Below are positions 17,285-26,464 of a stretch of DNA of 64,000 nucleotides, piece after piece (position 1 is the first letter of the stretch; each line of letters begins with the position of its first letter). Made by a program: the position numbers and the translations under genes. Under the pieces are notes generated by a model. That model had not been told where the DNA came from. It made no database searches and worked only from the letters and a program-made list of their open reading frames with translations. Source of the DNA: Ureibacillus manganicus DSM 26584 (GTDB lineage Bacteria; Bacillota; Bacilli; Bacillales_A; Planococcaceae); the NCBI RefSeq assembly GCF_000772945.1, contig NZ_JPVN01000002.1, positions 184,885 to 248,884 on the forward strand, in the 5' to 3' direction.

Positions 17285-18649
17285 ATGACAGAAACAATTC
17301 AGCGTCCTAAGGAAAAACTTGGACTATTTCAATTAACTTGGCCAATTTTCTTAGAGATTTTCTTATTCATGTTAATGGGGGTAGCTGACACATTCATGCT
17401 AGCGTCAGTATCTGATGATGCTGTCTCTGGTGTGGGAACGGCTAACCAATATATTCAGATTGCTATTTTAATTTTAGGGGTTGTTGGCAGTGGCGCTTCA
17501 ATTGTCGTTTCTCAATATCTTGGATCACGTCAATATCATGAAGCTACAAAGATTTCAGCACTAGCGGTTACACTAAATATTTGTGTTGGGTTAATTATCT
17601 CCATTGTCTTCATTTTAACGTCAGATTATTTAATGAAGATGATGAATCTTCAAGGCGATGTACTTGAATATGCAAGTAGCTACTTAATTATCGTTGGTGG
17701 CTGCATCTTTTTACAGGCTATCATGACATCACTAGCTGCTATTATTCGTGTTCATGGATGGACACAGCAAACGATGTATGTATCACTTGGTATGAACATA
17801 CTTCACGTCGTAGGTAACTACATATTAATATTCGGTAACTTTGGTGCACCAGAACTTGGCGTTCAAGGAGCCGCTATTTCAACAGTAGTTAGTCGCCTGC
17901 TTGCAGTATTCGTATTCATTTGGTTATTTTACCAAGTGTTAGAAGTAAAGGTACAGCTCAAAACATTCTTTACCTTTTCTAAAGACTATGTACGAAAAAT
18001 TTTGTCTATTGGAATCCCAAGTGCTTTAGAGCAAATTATGTACCAGGTATGTCAAATTGTTTTCTTATACTATGTTACTTACCTTGGAACAGAAGCTCTT
18101 GCTGCTCGCCAATATGCAGTAAATATTTCAATGTTTACTTATCTTTTTGCAATGGCTATCGGTATGGGGACAGCCATTATTGTAGGACGTTATGTAGGTG
18201 CAGGTGAGCAAGATGCTGCTTATAAACAACTTTGGGGCAGTGTAAAGGCCGCAATGATTTTCACCTTAGTGATGGTAGCTATTGTAATGATTTTCCGGGA
18301 GCCTTTAATGGATGTATTTACTGATAATCCAGAAGTTATTCGTATTGGGGTTTCTGTATTATTATTAAGCATCTTACTTGAAACAGGACGTACAATGAAT
18401 ATAACGATCATCAATACACTTCGTGCAACGGGTGATGCACGTTTCCCTGTAAAAATTGGTTTTTTCTCGATGATCTGTATGAGTTTACCTCTAGGCTATT
18501 TACTTGTCTTTGTATTTGATTTGGGGTTAGTTGGAGTTTGGTTAGCGATCGCTGCTGATGAATGGTGCCGCGCAATTATCGTTTTCTTTAGATGGAAGAG
18601 TCGTAAATGGGAGCGTTATGCGTTAGTACCAGCAACATCTAAAAAATAA
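17285..18649 (+). CDS. MATE family multidrug/sodium efflux transporter
   Basis: 454 residues with 12 predicted membrane helices in two homologous halves. The N-half carries LTWPIFLEIFLFMLMGVADTF and GVGTANQ, and the C-half SIGIPSALEQIMYQ, as in the NorM/DinF-type MATE family. It exports cationic compounds in exchange for Na+ or H+ at the cytoplasmic membrane. ATG 17285 follows AGAGGTT. Single gene with a strong terminator. Confidence 0.93.
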   Translation: MTETIQRPKEKLGLFQLTWPIFLEIFLFMLMGVADTFMLASVSDDAVSGVGTANQYIQIAILILGVVGSGASIVVSQYLGSRQYHEATKISALAVTLNICVGLIISIVFILTSDYLMKMMNLQGDVLEYASSYLIIVGGCIFLQAIMTSLAAIIRVHGWTQQTMYVSLGMNILHVVGNYILIFGNFGAPELGVQGAAISTVVSRLLAVFVFIWLFYQVLEVKVQLKTFFTFSKDYVRKILSIGIPSALEQIMYQVCQIVFLYYVTYLGTEALAARQYAVNISMFTYLFAMAIGMGTAIIVGRYVGAGEQDAAYKQLWGSVKAAMIFTLVMVAIVMIFREPLMDVFTDNPEVIRIGVSVLLLSILLETGRTMNITIINTLRATGDARFPVKIGFFSMICMSLPLGYLLVFVFDLGLVGVWLAIAADEWCRAIIVFFRWKSRKWERYALVPATSKK

Positions 18650-18660
18650 TTACTAAATCT

Positions 18661-18687
18661 AAAAAAGCGCATTTCTGCGCTTTTTTG
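18661..18687 (+). terminator. Terminator of the MATE gene
   Basis: AAAAAAGCGCA / TGCGCTTTTTT hairpin with a 4-base loop. Confidence 0.95.
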
Positions 18688-18700
18688 TTATAGCAAAATA

Positions 18701-18734
18701 AAACCTATAAACCGATTAATTGGTTTATAGGTTT
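18701..18734 (-). terminator. Terminator of the coiled-coil protein gene
   Basis: Perfect 13-bp inverted repeat AAACCTATAAACC / GGTTTATAGGTTT that overlaps the stop codon of the minus-strand gene and is followed by TTATTTTG. Confidence 0.9.
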
Positions 18735-19569
18735 ATACATCTTTCTTTTCTTCAACTTCACCTTTACTTACGTCAATCGTTGATGTAGGAATCACATTAT
18801 TCTTTATTTTTGAGATATAATTTACTGCTTGCTCATAAACTTTTTCCATTTTTTCTTCTAGGTAATTTGTACGTTCAAATAATACAAATCGTACATGATC
18901 GATTTGATGAATAATTTTATCGATAATCCCTTCCTGACCATCCACTCTAGTAAGTACTTCTTGTTGTGTGTCTTCCAGTTTTGTAAGTTTATCGGCAACT
19001 TGATGCTGCTGAACTATTTGTTCATCTATTTTATTTAGAATTTGTTCATTTGTCGAATTGACTAATTGGAATTGGCTCATAATCTCATCTTTAATTGATG
19101 AGATTATTTCTAATCTTTCTTGGATTCCCTCTTTTGCCTTAACAAGTTCATTTAATTCGTTTAGAACTTCCACTTGAGTGTTAGAAATTGTTTGTAACTG
19201 TGTTGTTAGTTCTTTTTTGTCCCTTTGTTCATTTTGAATAAGTGTTAGTAGATTTGATTGTTTATTCTCAAGTCTTTGTAACCATGACAGGATTTGTTTT
19301 TCTAATTTTTCATGCTCTCTATGAAGGTTTCTAAGCTCAAAGATTCGTTCTTCCATACCAGACATTTTTCTATTTTGTTGAAGATGAAATTTATCTTGGT
19401 TAATGTGTACCTTATCAATTGCTTTACTTATGGAATTATTAGAAGCCTTTTGCTCCTTAACGAATTCAGTAAATGCATTTATACAATATTCAACTTGGTT
19501 CGGCTCAATGAGCGCACCTTTGTTTTTAAAGACATCTGGGTGCTGTTTTTTATTTATAAACAATCCCAC
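18733..19569 (-). CDS. Hypothetical long coiled-coil protein
   Basis: 278 residues, cytosolic, without signal or membrane segment. From about residue 65 to 255 the sequence is a nearly unbroken Gln/Glu/Leu/Ile-rich coiled coil in heptads. The N-terminus has KQHPDVFKNKGALIEPNQVEYCINAF and the C-terminus a charged EEKKDV tail. Start GTG 19569 follows AGGGGGTG. It resembles uncharacterised Bacillales proteins described only as coiled-coil; a structural or spore-layer role is possible but nothing in the neighbourhood shows it. Confidence 0.75.
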   Translation of the reverse strand: MGLFINKKQHPDVFKNKGALIEPNQVEYCINAFTEFVKEQKASNNSISKAIDKVHINQDKFHLQQNRKMSGMEERIFELRNLHREHEKLEKQILSWLQRLENKQSNLLTLIQNEQRDKKELTTQLQTISNTQVEVLNELNELVKAKEGIQERLEIISSIKDEIMSQFQLVNSTNEQILNKIDEQIVQQHQVADKLTKLEDTQQEVLTRVDGQEGIIDKIIHQIDHVRFVLFERTNYLEEKMEKVYEQAVNYISKIKNNVIPTSTIDVSKGEVEEKKDV

Positions 19570-19666
19570 TTAAAAACACCCCCTATTTTCTTTTCTATAG
19601 TATGCAAATTCTCTAGGTTATGGCACAAAGGTTAAGATATATACAACAAACTCGGGTAAAAAGAAA

Positions 19667-19696
19667 AAAACACGACACATTATTTGTGCCATGTTT
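19667..19696 (-). terminator. Terminator of the second FMN-reductase-family gene
   Basis: Stem AACATGGCACA / TGTGTCGTGTT with two mismatched positions, and a T run on the minus strand. Confidence 0.75.
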
Positions 19697-20251
19697 TTAA
19701 TGGTTATCTACTGGTTGCTTCGGTAACGTTTGACTTAGTTTACAGTACTGTACAAATACTCTAGCCAATTCTCGAAGTCGATTTTGAATATCTTCATCAA
19801 TTATTTCATCGTTTTTATCGAAATGGGATGAATGTGTATATACATAATTTGGAGTAACTAAACAGCGGAAGTAATCAAGTATTGGTTTAAATTGATTTTC
19901 AACGACAAGATGGTGTTGGTATGTGCCACCAGTTGCAACAATTGATGCTGGTTTATAACGTAATGCTTTAGGTGAAATCATATCTAACGCATTTTTCAAT
20001 ACACCAGGAATTGAAGCTTGATATATTGGTGTAGCAAAAATATATCCATCTGCATCTTCTATTTTTTGAATCATCATTTGCATATCCTCATTGAGTGGAC
20101 TGCCATCTAAAATCTGATGTTTTAATTTTGAAAAGTATAATATTTCAAGTTGGAGACTACGATCATATTCCTGAATATATTGCTCAACTTGACGTAGTAC
20201 TGCACCTGTTTTTGTACCAAACACTGTGCCGTCTACAAGTAGAATCTTCAT
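19697..20251 (-). CDS. NADPH-dependent FMN reductase (SsuE-like)
   Basis: 184 residues, flavodoxin-like. The N-terminus MKILLVDGTVFGTKTGAVL holds the phosphate-binding loop in a form different from the 13881 paralogue; ATPIYQASIPGVLKNALDM is the conserved family segment and VATGGTYQHHLV lines the flavin site. It probably supplies reduced FMN to a monooxygenase or acts as a quinone reductase. ATG 20251 follows GAAGGGG. No partner oxygenase is adjacent. Confidence 0.87.
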   Translation of the reverse strand: MKILLVDGTVFGTKTGAVLRQVEQYIQEYDRSLQLEILYFSKLKHQILDGSPLNEDMQMMIQKIEDADGYIFATPIYQASIPGVLKNALDMISPKALRYKPASIVATGGTYQHHLVVENQFKPILDYFRCLVTPNYVYTHSSHFDKNDEIIDEDIQNRLRELARVFVQYCKLSQTLPKQPVDNH

Positions 20252-20747
20252 GTTGTATTTCCCCTTCTATCTCTATTCCATTTTACTTCATTCAACTACT
20301 TATGTTGTTACTCGCGAGAGACTTATTATCACGCGCTTCTAATAGTAGTAAGAAGCACAAAGTGAATTCCCTTAAAGGATGCCACTTTTATTTCCATTTT
20401 AACAGATGAAACAAGTAAGGAATAGGAAACAAGATTGGAAAGAAAGAAAGTTCAGTCTTTTGTCTTAAATTTTAGCTTGTTATTCTTCCCTCATAATCCT
20501 ACTTCTCACTATATTATTCCAAGATTTCTCTAAATTCTTCCCAACTTTGTTCACAATTTTTTTAAATTTTTCATTTTCTTTAGGCAAACTGCATACATTT
20601 TTAAAATCCAAAACTAATTTTTGAAAAGTAACATTTTCGTCAACGAGGAATGTTAAAAACAATTTCCCAAGGTAATTTACTATTTTTTACACATACTTTA
20701 GCAGTTTACACCATAACTTAGTATGGATTGGAAAGGATGGGATTCTC
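20252..20747. other. Intergenic region, divergent promoters expected
   Basis: 496 bases between divergent genes. Two small hairpins are visible (GCTTCT...AGAAGC about 20335-20356; AAAGTG...CACTTT about 20359-20388) but no recognised riboswitch or T-box. A 60-codon minus frame (20480-20662) starts with TTG close behind GGGAA and encodes a Lys-rich helix; I could not support it as a gene. Confidence 0.4.
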
Positions 20748-21797
20748 TTGAACAATAATACAGTGAAACTATCAGAAAAAAAGAAGATTGCTTTTATTGT
20801 AGAATATTGCCAAACGAAAGGACTTTACCCTCTTGAACGTGCTGCAACCCTTGCAAAATTATTGGACAAGGTAGAAACGGTTTCAGTATTCCTAAAAACT
20901 TCTAGTAATGATGGGGTTCAAATATTTGCAAATGAGCAAATTTCACCGATTTTATTTAACCATTACAGTGAGTTATCAAAGCATATCCGAAATCTACAAC
21001 CAGACTTAATTGTTCAAGATGGGAAAGATACACTGATTGAACATGTAGAACAATTAAAACCTTATTGTAAAACACTTGTGCATTTTGATGACTTCGGAGA
21101 AGGTGCACAATTTGCAGATTGTAATATACTTGCTTTATTTGAAGAAGCAAAAGAAAATATGGCACAAAACATACTGGCTGGGCCATATGCTTTTGCTGTT
21201 ACAGAAACAATTCGGAATATTTCTGAGTCACGAGCGTCAAACGAATTATCCAGCCCTCCCCACATCGTAGTTGCTTATGAAGATGGGGATGAAAATAATC
21301 TAACGTATCGCACTTTACGACATTTAACTCAATTAAACATTCCGTTAAAAGTAACGGTTGCGATTGACCGTGATTATAAGCATTCTGTAGAAGATTTACA
21401 AATGATGGTACTAACAAGACGTAATACGAAAATCTTTAAACATGAACGGGCATTAGAACAATTATTAACTGAGGCGGATATTGTTATTTGCAACGCTAGC
21501 TATTCTCCTTATAAAGTGGCTGCAGTTGGAGTTCCATGTATTACTGCGGCACAAAATGACCTAGAATTAAATAATACGTTCCCTAGAGAAAACCATGGAT
21601 TTATTCATTTAGGTCTTGGTAGAAAAATGAAACAATCCAATATTCAAAATGCCGTAATGGAACTGTTATTACATGAGTCAAGACGCGAACGAGCAGTTCG
21701 TAAACAATTAGAATTAGAGATTGTTGATAACAATGAAGTATTAAAATCACTGTTATTAGACTTTGCATACGAACGTCATAATATGGTTTCTTTATAG
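20748..21797 (+). CDS. PseG/SpsG-like protein (UDP-sugar hydrolase / GT28-like fold)
   Basis: 349 residues. Two Rossmann-like halves: the first has ERAATLAKLLDKVETVSVFL and HFDDFGEGAQFADCNI, the second EQLLTEADIVICNASYSPYKVAAVGVPCITAAQND, corresponding to the ADP/UDP-binding GPG...S..E motif region of PseG (pseudaminic acid pathway nucleotide hydrolase) and GT28 enzymes. The usual PseG His/GxG residues are weak, so enzymatic activity is uncertain. TTG 20748 follows GAAAGGATGGG. It precedes a cheY gene, which hints at flagellin modification, but no other pse gene is present. Confidence 0.65.
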   Translation: MNNNTVKLSEKKKIAFIVEYCQTKGLYPLERAATLAKLLDKVETVSVFLKTSSNDGVQIFANEQISPILFNHYSELSKHIRNLQPDLIVQDGKDTLIEHVEQLKPYCKTLVHFDDFGEGAQFADCNILALFEEAKENMAQNILAGPYAFAVTETIRNISESRASNELSSPPHIVVAYEDGDENNLTYRTLRHLTQLNIPLKVTVAIDRDYKHSVEDLQMMVLTRRNTKIFKHERALEQLLTEADIVICNASYSPYKVAAVGVPCITAAQNDLELNNTFPRENHGFIHLGLGRKMKQSNIQNAVMELLLHESRRERAVRKQLELEIVDNNEVLKSLLLDFAYERHNMVSL

Positions 21798-21833
21798 TTT
21801 TCTAGTACAAAAGAATTACAATGTTTGTCAAAC

Positions 21834-21867
21834 AGTCGACACCATCATTTTGTGTCGGCTTTTTTTA
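21834..21867 (+). terminator. Terminator after the PseG-like gene
   Basis: AGTCGACAC / GTGTCGGCT hairpin followed by seven T. Confidence 0.9.
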
Positions 21868-21945
21868 TTACTAAATATTCAAAATTGAAATAATTTTTAG
21901 TACTATAGTAATTGAAGGAATATATTTACAAGGAGCTGGCGGAAT

Positions 21946-22332
21946 ATGGTAAACAACTTATCGGTATTAATCTGCGATGATTCGATGCTTATACGTAAAA
22001 AATTAAGATCTACACTTGAAAAATGTAAATGCGAAACAATTTATGAAGCTGAAAATGGTGTACAAGCAGTAGAAAAAGCGAAAGAATTAAATCCTGATGT
22101 TATTTTCTTAGATATTGTCATGCCTGACAAAGATGGTATCACTGCATTAAAAGAGATTAAAGCGATTAATCCAGATGTAAAAGTAATAATGGCATCTTCA
22201 GTCGGCACAAGCGATCACTTAAAAGAGGCACTTTCAAACGGCGCATATGACTTTATTCAAAAGCCAATTTCCCTAGACTCTGTTGCTCATATTATTGAGA
22301 AGGTTTTAAAGGAGGGAAATGAAAATGTTTAG
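21946..22332 (+). CDS. CheY-like single-domain response regulator
   Basis: 128 residues, one receiver domain only. Acidic pocket D11/D12, phosphoacceptor D56 in FLDIVMPDKDG, switch Ser at about 85 (MASS) and K106 in FIQKPI are all in place. There is no output domain, so it signals through protein interaction as CheY does. The ATG follows AAGGAG. Its last eight bases overlap the start of the next gene, an MshEN/CheX-like protein, implying coupled translation and a shared function, probably in chemotaxis or motility. It is not in a fla/che operon. Confidence 0.92.
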   Translation: MVNNLSVLICDDSMLIRKKLRSTLEKCKCETIYEAENGVQAVEKAKELNPDVIFLDIVMPDKDGITALKEIKAINPDVKVIMASSVGTSDHLKEALSNGAYDFIQKPISLDSVAHIIEKVLKEGNENV

Positions 22333-23194
22333 CCAATACTTTGGTCATTACCTATTAAATCGTGGGTTAATTACACTTGATCAACTAGCAGATGCATTAG
22401 AATACCAAAAATCAGTTCATGTAAAATTTGGTGTCATCGCAGTTGATGAAGGATTCATGACAACTGGTCAAGTTGAGGAAGTTCATGAAAAACAAAAGCA
22501 AGTGGACAAACGTTTCGGTGAGATTGCTGTTGAATTAGGTTATTTAACAGAAGCACAAGTAGAAGCACTTATTTCAAATCAAAAACAAGGCCATCTATAT
22601 CTTGCACAAGCCCTTGTTGATCGCAAGTATATGACAATCGATGAATTTGGAACTGCTCTTTCTGAATATAAAAAAGGTTTTAGCCTATCGGATGATCAGT
22701 TTGAAGCCATTCGAAATGGCAACATTGATACTTTAGTAGAAAACATTTTAAGCTCGGAAGATGTTAGCTTACAAGAAAAGTATGGCAAGTACATCTCTTT
22801 ATTTGCCAAAAATATGATTCGATTTATCGATAGCCAAGTCTATTTAGAGGTTGCAGATAATAGTAGCTTAGAAAGTACTAATTGGTTCATTAGCCAAGAT
22901 ATCGTTGGAGAAGCATCTTTAAAAACTGGCTTCAGTATGAATGAAGATGCACTTTTAGCTGTAGCTTCAGTATATGCAGAAGAAGATTTAACTGTAGTGG
23001 ATGCACTTGCAAAAGATGCAGTCAGTGAATTCCTAAATTTACATAACGGTATTTACTTAGTTAATATGTCTAATTGGGGTATTGAGTTAACGATGAACCC
23101 TCAACAAATACAGGAAAGCACACCACTTTACGAAGGTTCTCTAATCGTTAACGTTCATTCGTCTAAAGGGTCTTTCCAACTAGTACTTTCGTAA
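22325..23194 (+). CDS. MshEN-like domain fused to a CheX-like phosphatase domain
   Basis: 289 residues from ATG 22325, eight bases after GGAGGG (the ATG at 22319 is too close). Residues 1-115 contain two or three tandem about 30-residue repeats of the type (K/R)FGxIAVxxGxxTxxQVEE, as in the GspE/MshE N-terminal domain, some of which bind cyclic di-GMP. Residues about 150-289 resemble CheX/CheC-type CheY phosphatases; the ExxN catalytic pair is E235/N238 in SEFLNLHNG. The overlap with cheY suggests that it dephosphorylates that regulator. The domain assignment is by motif only. Confidence 0.75.
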   Translation: MFSQYFGHYLLNRGLITLDQLADALEYQKSVHVKFGVIAVDEGFMTTGQVEEVHEKQKQVDKRFGEIAVELGYLTEAQVEALISNQKQGHLYLAQALVDRKYMTIDEFGTALSEYKKGFSLSDDQFEAIRNGNIDTLVENILSSEDVSLQEKYGKYISLFAKNMIRFIDSQVYLEVADNSSLESTNWFISQDIVGEASLKTGFSMNEDALLAVASVYAEEDLTVVDALAKDAVSEFLNLHNGIYLVNMSNWGIELTMNPQQIQESTPLYEGSLIVNVHSSKGSFQLVLS

Positions 23195-23204
23195 TTTAAA
23201 CTAG

Positions 23205-23238
23205 CTCTGTGTGAGGTTCACTCATACGGAGTTTTTTT
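23205..23238 (+). terminator. Terminator of the cheY/CheX-like pair
   Basis: CTCTGTGTGAG / CTCATACGGAG imperfect stem followed by seven T. Confidence 0.85.
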
Positions 23239-23364
23239 ATTTATGAAATCCTAATGTGTACACCTATCCCCTCTCCTATAATTGGGATTCATTTAATAAT
23301 GAAATAGTTATCTATCCTATGTTAGAATAGAGTGATAAAATTCGTGATAAAGGGGTAACAAGTC

Positions 23365-23553
23365 ATGATTACCAAAAAAGAACTTGAACAACAAATTCTT
23401 GAATTGAAAATGGACTATATGAATTTACAAGGTGATATGGAAAAGCTTGAACAAACAGGTCATGCTGGATCAGTAGCACAGGCTCAACAGCGCCTTGAAT
23501 GTATGGAAAAACAACTTGCAGAACTAAATAAGCAACTAGCGGAGTTGTCATAA
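23365..23553 (+). CDS. Small coiled-coil protein, SE1832-family-like
   Basis: 62 residues, acidic/helical, with the pattern ELKMDYMNLQGDMEKLEQTGH then a Leu/Glu/Gln coiled coil to the end. This is how I remember the conserved Firmicutes small-protein family called SE1832; function unknown. The ATG follows AAAGGGGTAAC with good spacing. It is independent of the ABC-F gene 120 bases downstream, although cotranscription is possible. Confidence 0.8.
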   Translation: MITKKELEQQILELKMDYMNLQGDMEKLEQTGHAGSVAQAQQRLECMEKQLAELNKQLAELS

Positions 23554-23673
23554 CCCGCGTTTTTTTCTGTTTAAATTCGTTAGCCTATTAAAAAGTGTTA
23601 CTTATGATTACTAATAGATTTATGCATAATGCATTCATTAATAAATTTAGAATATTTGGAGGAACAAATTGTT

Positions 23674-25242
23674 ATGGCAATATTAACAGTTGAAAACTTA
23701 GGCCATTCTTTTGGGGATCGTACCCTATTTAAAGATGTATCTTTTCGTCTTGTAGAAGGCGACCATATCGGCCTAGTAGGGGCAAATGGAGTTGGAAAAT
23801 CGACTCTAATGGGCATTATTACAGGTCAAACAATCCATGATACTGGTAAGGTTGAATGGTTACCAGGTACACATTATGGATATTTAGATCAACATACGGT
23901 ATTAACAGCTGGACGTACTATGCGTGACATATTACGAGATGCTTTTCTACCTCTTTATAAAAAAGAAGAAGAAATGAACGAAATTACTGCAAAGATGGCC
24001 GACGCTACACCAGAAGAATTGGAAACATTACTTGAACAAATGGCTGATATTCAAGATGCTTTAGATGCTGGTGATTTTTACACTTTAGATATTAAAATTG
24101 AAGAAGTTGCTCGAGGTTTAGGTTTAGATGCAATTGGACTTGAACGCGATGTTGCTGCACTATCAGGTGGTCAACGTACAAAGGTTTTACTCGCAAAACT
24201 ATTACTCGAAAAGCCGAAAGTATTATTGCTAGATGAACCTACAAACTATCTTGATGAGGAACATGTTACTTGGCTTTCAAACTATTTAAAGAACTACCCT
24301 CATGCATTTTTATTAATCTCGCATGACACAGAGTTTATGAACGGTGTTGTAGATGTTATTTTCCAATTAGAATTTACGAAGATGACTCGTTATACAGCAA
24401 CTTATGAAAAGTTTTTAGAGTTAGCAGAAATTAATAAACGCCAACATATTGATGCTTATGAAAAACAACAAGAGTTTATTAAGAAGCAAGAACAGTTTAT
24501 CGCAAAGAATAAAGCACGTTACTCAACTACTGGTCGTGCAAAATCTCGTGAAAAACAATTAGATCGTTTAGAAAGAATCGATCGTCCAGAGACGGCTGTC
24601 AAACCTGAATTTAGTTTTAAAGAAGCACGCACACCTGGCCGATTTATCGTAGAAGCTGAGAACTTAAGTATTGGATACAATAAAGATAAACCATTATTAC
24701 CACCACTTACATTTACCATTGAACGTGGAGAGAAAATTGCCTTAGTCGGTATGAACGGTGTAGGGAAATCAACTTTACTTAAAACGATGTTAGGTAAAAT
24801 ACAACCACTAAGTGGAAAAGTAATACTAGGTGATTTTTTGAAGCCTTCTTATTTTGAACAAGAAGTAAAAGCAGACAAAATCACACCGATCGATGATGTG
24901 TGGAATGCTTTCCCAAGTTTGCAGCAAGCTCAAGTTCGAGGCGCACTAGCAAAAGCGGGCCTTAAAACGGACCATATTACGCGCCCACTAAACTCATTAT
25001 CTGGTGGAGAACAAGCAAAAGTACGTTTATGTAAATTAATGATGGAAGATTCCAACTGGCTAGTATTTGACGAACCTACAAATCACTTAGACGTTGATGC
25101 GAAAGCTGAATTAAAACGTGCAATGCAAGAATTTAAAGGGACGATTGTATTGGTATCCCATGAACCTGAATTTTACGAAGGACTTGCAACGAAAGTTTGG
25201 AATGTACAGGATTGGTTCACGACTGGGAAAACAGATTTATAA
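23674..25242 (+). CDS. ABC-F family ATP-binding protein (YfmM-like)
   Basis: 522 residues from ATG 23674, 12 bases after GGAGGAA; the frame upstream (from 23629) is not family-like. Two ABC ATPase domains in one chain, without membrane segments: Walker A GANGVGKST and GMNGVGKST, signatures LSGGQ and LSGGEQ, Walker B LLLDEPTNYLD and VFDEPTNHLD. A charged linker of about 80 residues between them (QQEFIKKQEQFIAKNKAR) is the P-site tRNA-interaction motif of ABC-F factors. Such proteins act on the ribosome as translation factors or antibiotic-resistance proteins. Length and ends best match B. subtilis YfmM. Confidence 0.93.
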   Translation: MAILTVENLGHSFGDRTLFKDVSFRLVEGDHIGLVGANGVGKSTLMGIITGQTIHDTGKVEWLPGTHYGYLDQHTVLTAGRTMRDILRDAFLPLYKKEEEMNEITAKMADATPEELETLLEQMADIQDALDAGDFYTLDIKIEEVARGLGLDAIGLERDVAALSGGQRTKVLLAKLLLEKPKVLLLDEPTNYLDEEHVTWLSNYLKNYPHAFLLISHDTEFMNGVVDVIFQLEFTKMTRYTATYEKFLELAEINKRQHIDAYEKQQEFIKKQEQFIAKNKARYSTTGRAKSREKQLDRLERIDRPETAVKPEFSFKEARTPGRFIVEAENLSIGYNKDKPLLPPLTFTIERGEKIALVGMNGVGKSTLLKTMLGKIQPLSGKVILGDFLKPSYFEQEVKADKITPIDDVWNAFPSLQQAQVRGALAKAGLKTDHITRPLNSLSGGEQAKVRLCKLMMEDSNWLVFDEPTNHLDVDAKAELKRAMQEFKGTIVLVSHEPEFYEGLATKVWNVQDWFTTGKTDL

Positions 25243-25251
25243 GAATAGATT

Positions 25252-25291
25252 AAAAAACGCGGTAGTTCTGTGGGCTCTCCGCGTTTTTTTT
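25252..25291 (+). terminator. Terminator of the ABC-F gene
   Basis: AAAAAACGCGG / CCGCGTTTTTTTT hairpin. Confidence 0.95.
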
Positions 25292-25309
25292 ATTTTTACA
25301 TGCGGATTT

Positions 25310-25391
25310 TGGGGATTTATCGGACAGTTTCTCGGATTTATCGGACAGTTTAGAAGATTTACCGGACACTTTCGTAAAGTTATCGGACATT
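25310..25391. repeat. Four 21-bp direct repeats containing TCGGACA
   Basis: CGGACA recurs at 25321, 25342, 25363 and 25384, exactly 21 bp apart, within units of the type GATTTATCGGACAGTTT. Degenerate but clearly in register. It lies between the ABC-F terminator and the NERD gene and is not coding on either strand by any convincing start. Confidence 0.75.
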
Positions 25392-25486
25392 TAGTAAAAC
25401 ACAGCATCTGGAATGATATATATATGACATTCATGTTAAAAATAACACATGTAAGTAAGTATCCAAAAAATAATTTTGGGACATTT

Positions 25487-26464
25487 TCATTTCAAGTCAA
25501 TTCGTTCTCTAATATCTCGCGGAATTATATACTTTTTATTTTTACTTGCCCCTTCTGATTTAAAGTTTAAAATTTTTAAAATGCGATAAGCAGTCTTCTG
25601 TGACGCTAAACCAATAAACTCTCTGAATTCTCTATTAGAAATACGATCCCCCCACAATAGTCGATAATCATCTAGCGCTTCTAACACTTCTTTATGAGCT
25701 CTGTTGTCACAACGTGGACATTTCCAACCTCCATGATGATAATTCATTACAACACAATAGTTACACTCACTACAAAGGACTCCTTTTTGAAGTTTTTCCC
25801 TATCAATATTGAATTCCCAGGGCTTATTGTTATGCATTGACTTAACAAGTTGTCCAATTGACATCATCTGCTCAACAGTAATCCTTTCATCTGTATGCTT
25901 TTCAATTAACTGATGTATTTTATACCGAAGTCCTACTACGTGAAATACTAGTACATCATTAAAGGGTAATTTCCCTAAAATTGATTTAGGATTTGCAAAA
26001 ATCAATGCACTCTCAATGGGCATATCAATTCCTTTTTCTCTAATTTTATAAGTAACAAAATTTCTATGCCTTCTAACTTGATCAACCGGATTACTAAATC
26101 CTACAATATCGCCATCAAAGTTCTTCTTAATACACTGATGTGTCTTTTCATCAAACTCTATGAATCCCGAATAGTTCTTAATTTCAATCACAAGTACAAA
26201 ATGCTGACATATAAAGATTGAATCTATTTCATGCTGAAATCCTGCTTCATTTTCAGTCATTAATCCGTACAAATAAACATGAGGTATTTGAATATTCATA
26301 TCTAAATATTCTTTATCAACACGTTGTTCTCCAAATAACCCCGATTTAGCCCAAGCTAACTGTGTTTTATATTTATCATATTGGATATCATCTTTAGGAA
26401 AACGCCTTACAATTGCTTCTAATGCTTGCAATTTTGCTGACTCTGTTCTTTTTTTTTCACTCAT
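25487..26464 (-). CDS. NERD domain protein with C-terminal zinc ribbon
   Basis: 325 residues. A NERD (nuclease-related) domain occupies about 40-160: GLFGEQRVDKEYL, then QHEIDSIFICQHFVLVIEIKNYSG, which holds the Asp and ExK of a PD-(D/E)XK-like site. Residues about 225-260 form a zinc ribbon (CSEC...CPRC). The tail from about 265 is a short helical, possibly HTH, region. Such proteins are probably nucleases or nucleic-acid binders, but physiological roles are unknown. ATG 26464 follows GGGGGGAAGGA. Single gene. Confidence 0.88.
   Translation of the reverse strand: MSEKKRTESAKLQALEAIVRRFPKDDIQYDKYKTQLAWAKSGLFGEQRVDKEYLDMNIQIPHVYLYGLMTENEAGFQHEIDSIFICQHFVLVIEIKNYSGFIEFDEKTHQCIKKNFDGDIVGFSNPVDQVRRHRNFVTYKIREKGIDMPIESALIFANPKSILGKLPFNDVLVFHVVGLRYKIHQLIEKHTDERITVEQMMSIGQLVKSMHNNKPWEFNIDREKLQKGVLCSECNYCVVMNYHHGGWKCPRCDNRAHKEVLEALDDYRLLWGDRISNREFREFIGLASQKTAYRILKILNFKSEGASKNKKYIIPRDIRERIDLK

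Noticed and set aside
20252..20480. T-box or riboswitch in the leader of the SsuE-like gene
   Set aside because: No T-box core or known aptamer motif, only two small hairpins.
20480..20662. 60-codon minus ORF
   Set aside because: TTG start too close to GGGAA, Lys-rich composition typical of AT-rich noise.
25118..25558. 146-codon plus ORF
   Set aside because: Starts inside the ABC-F gene and continues through its terminator and the TCGGACA repeats.
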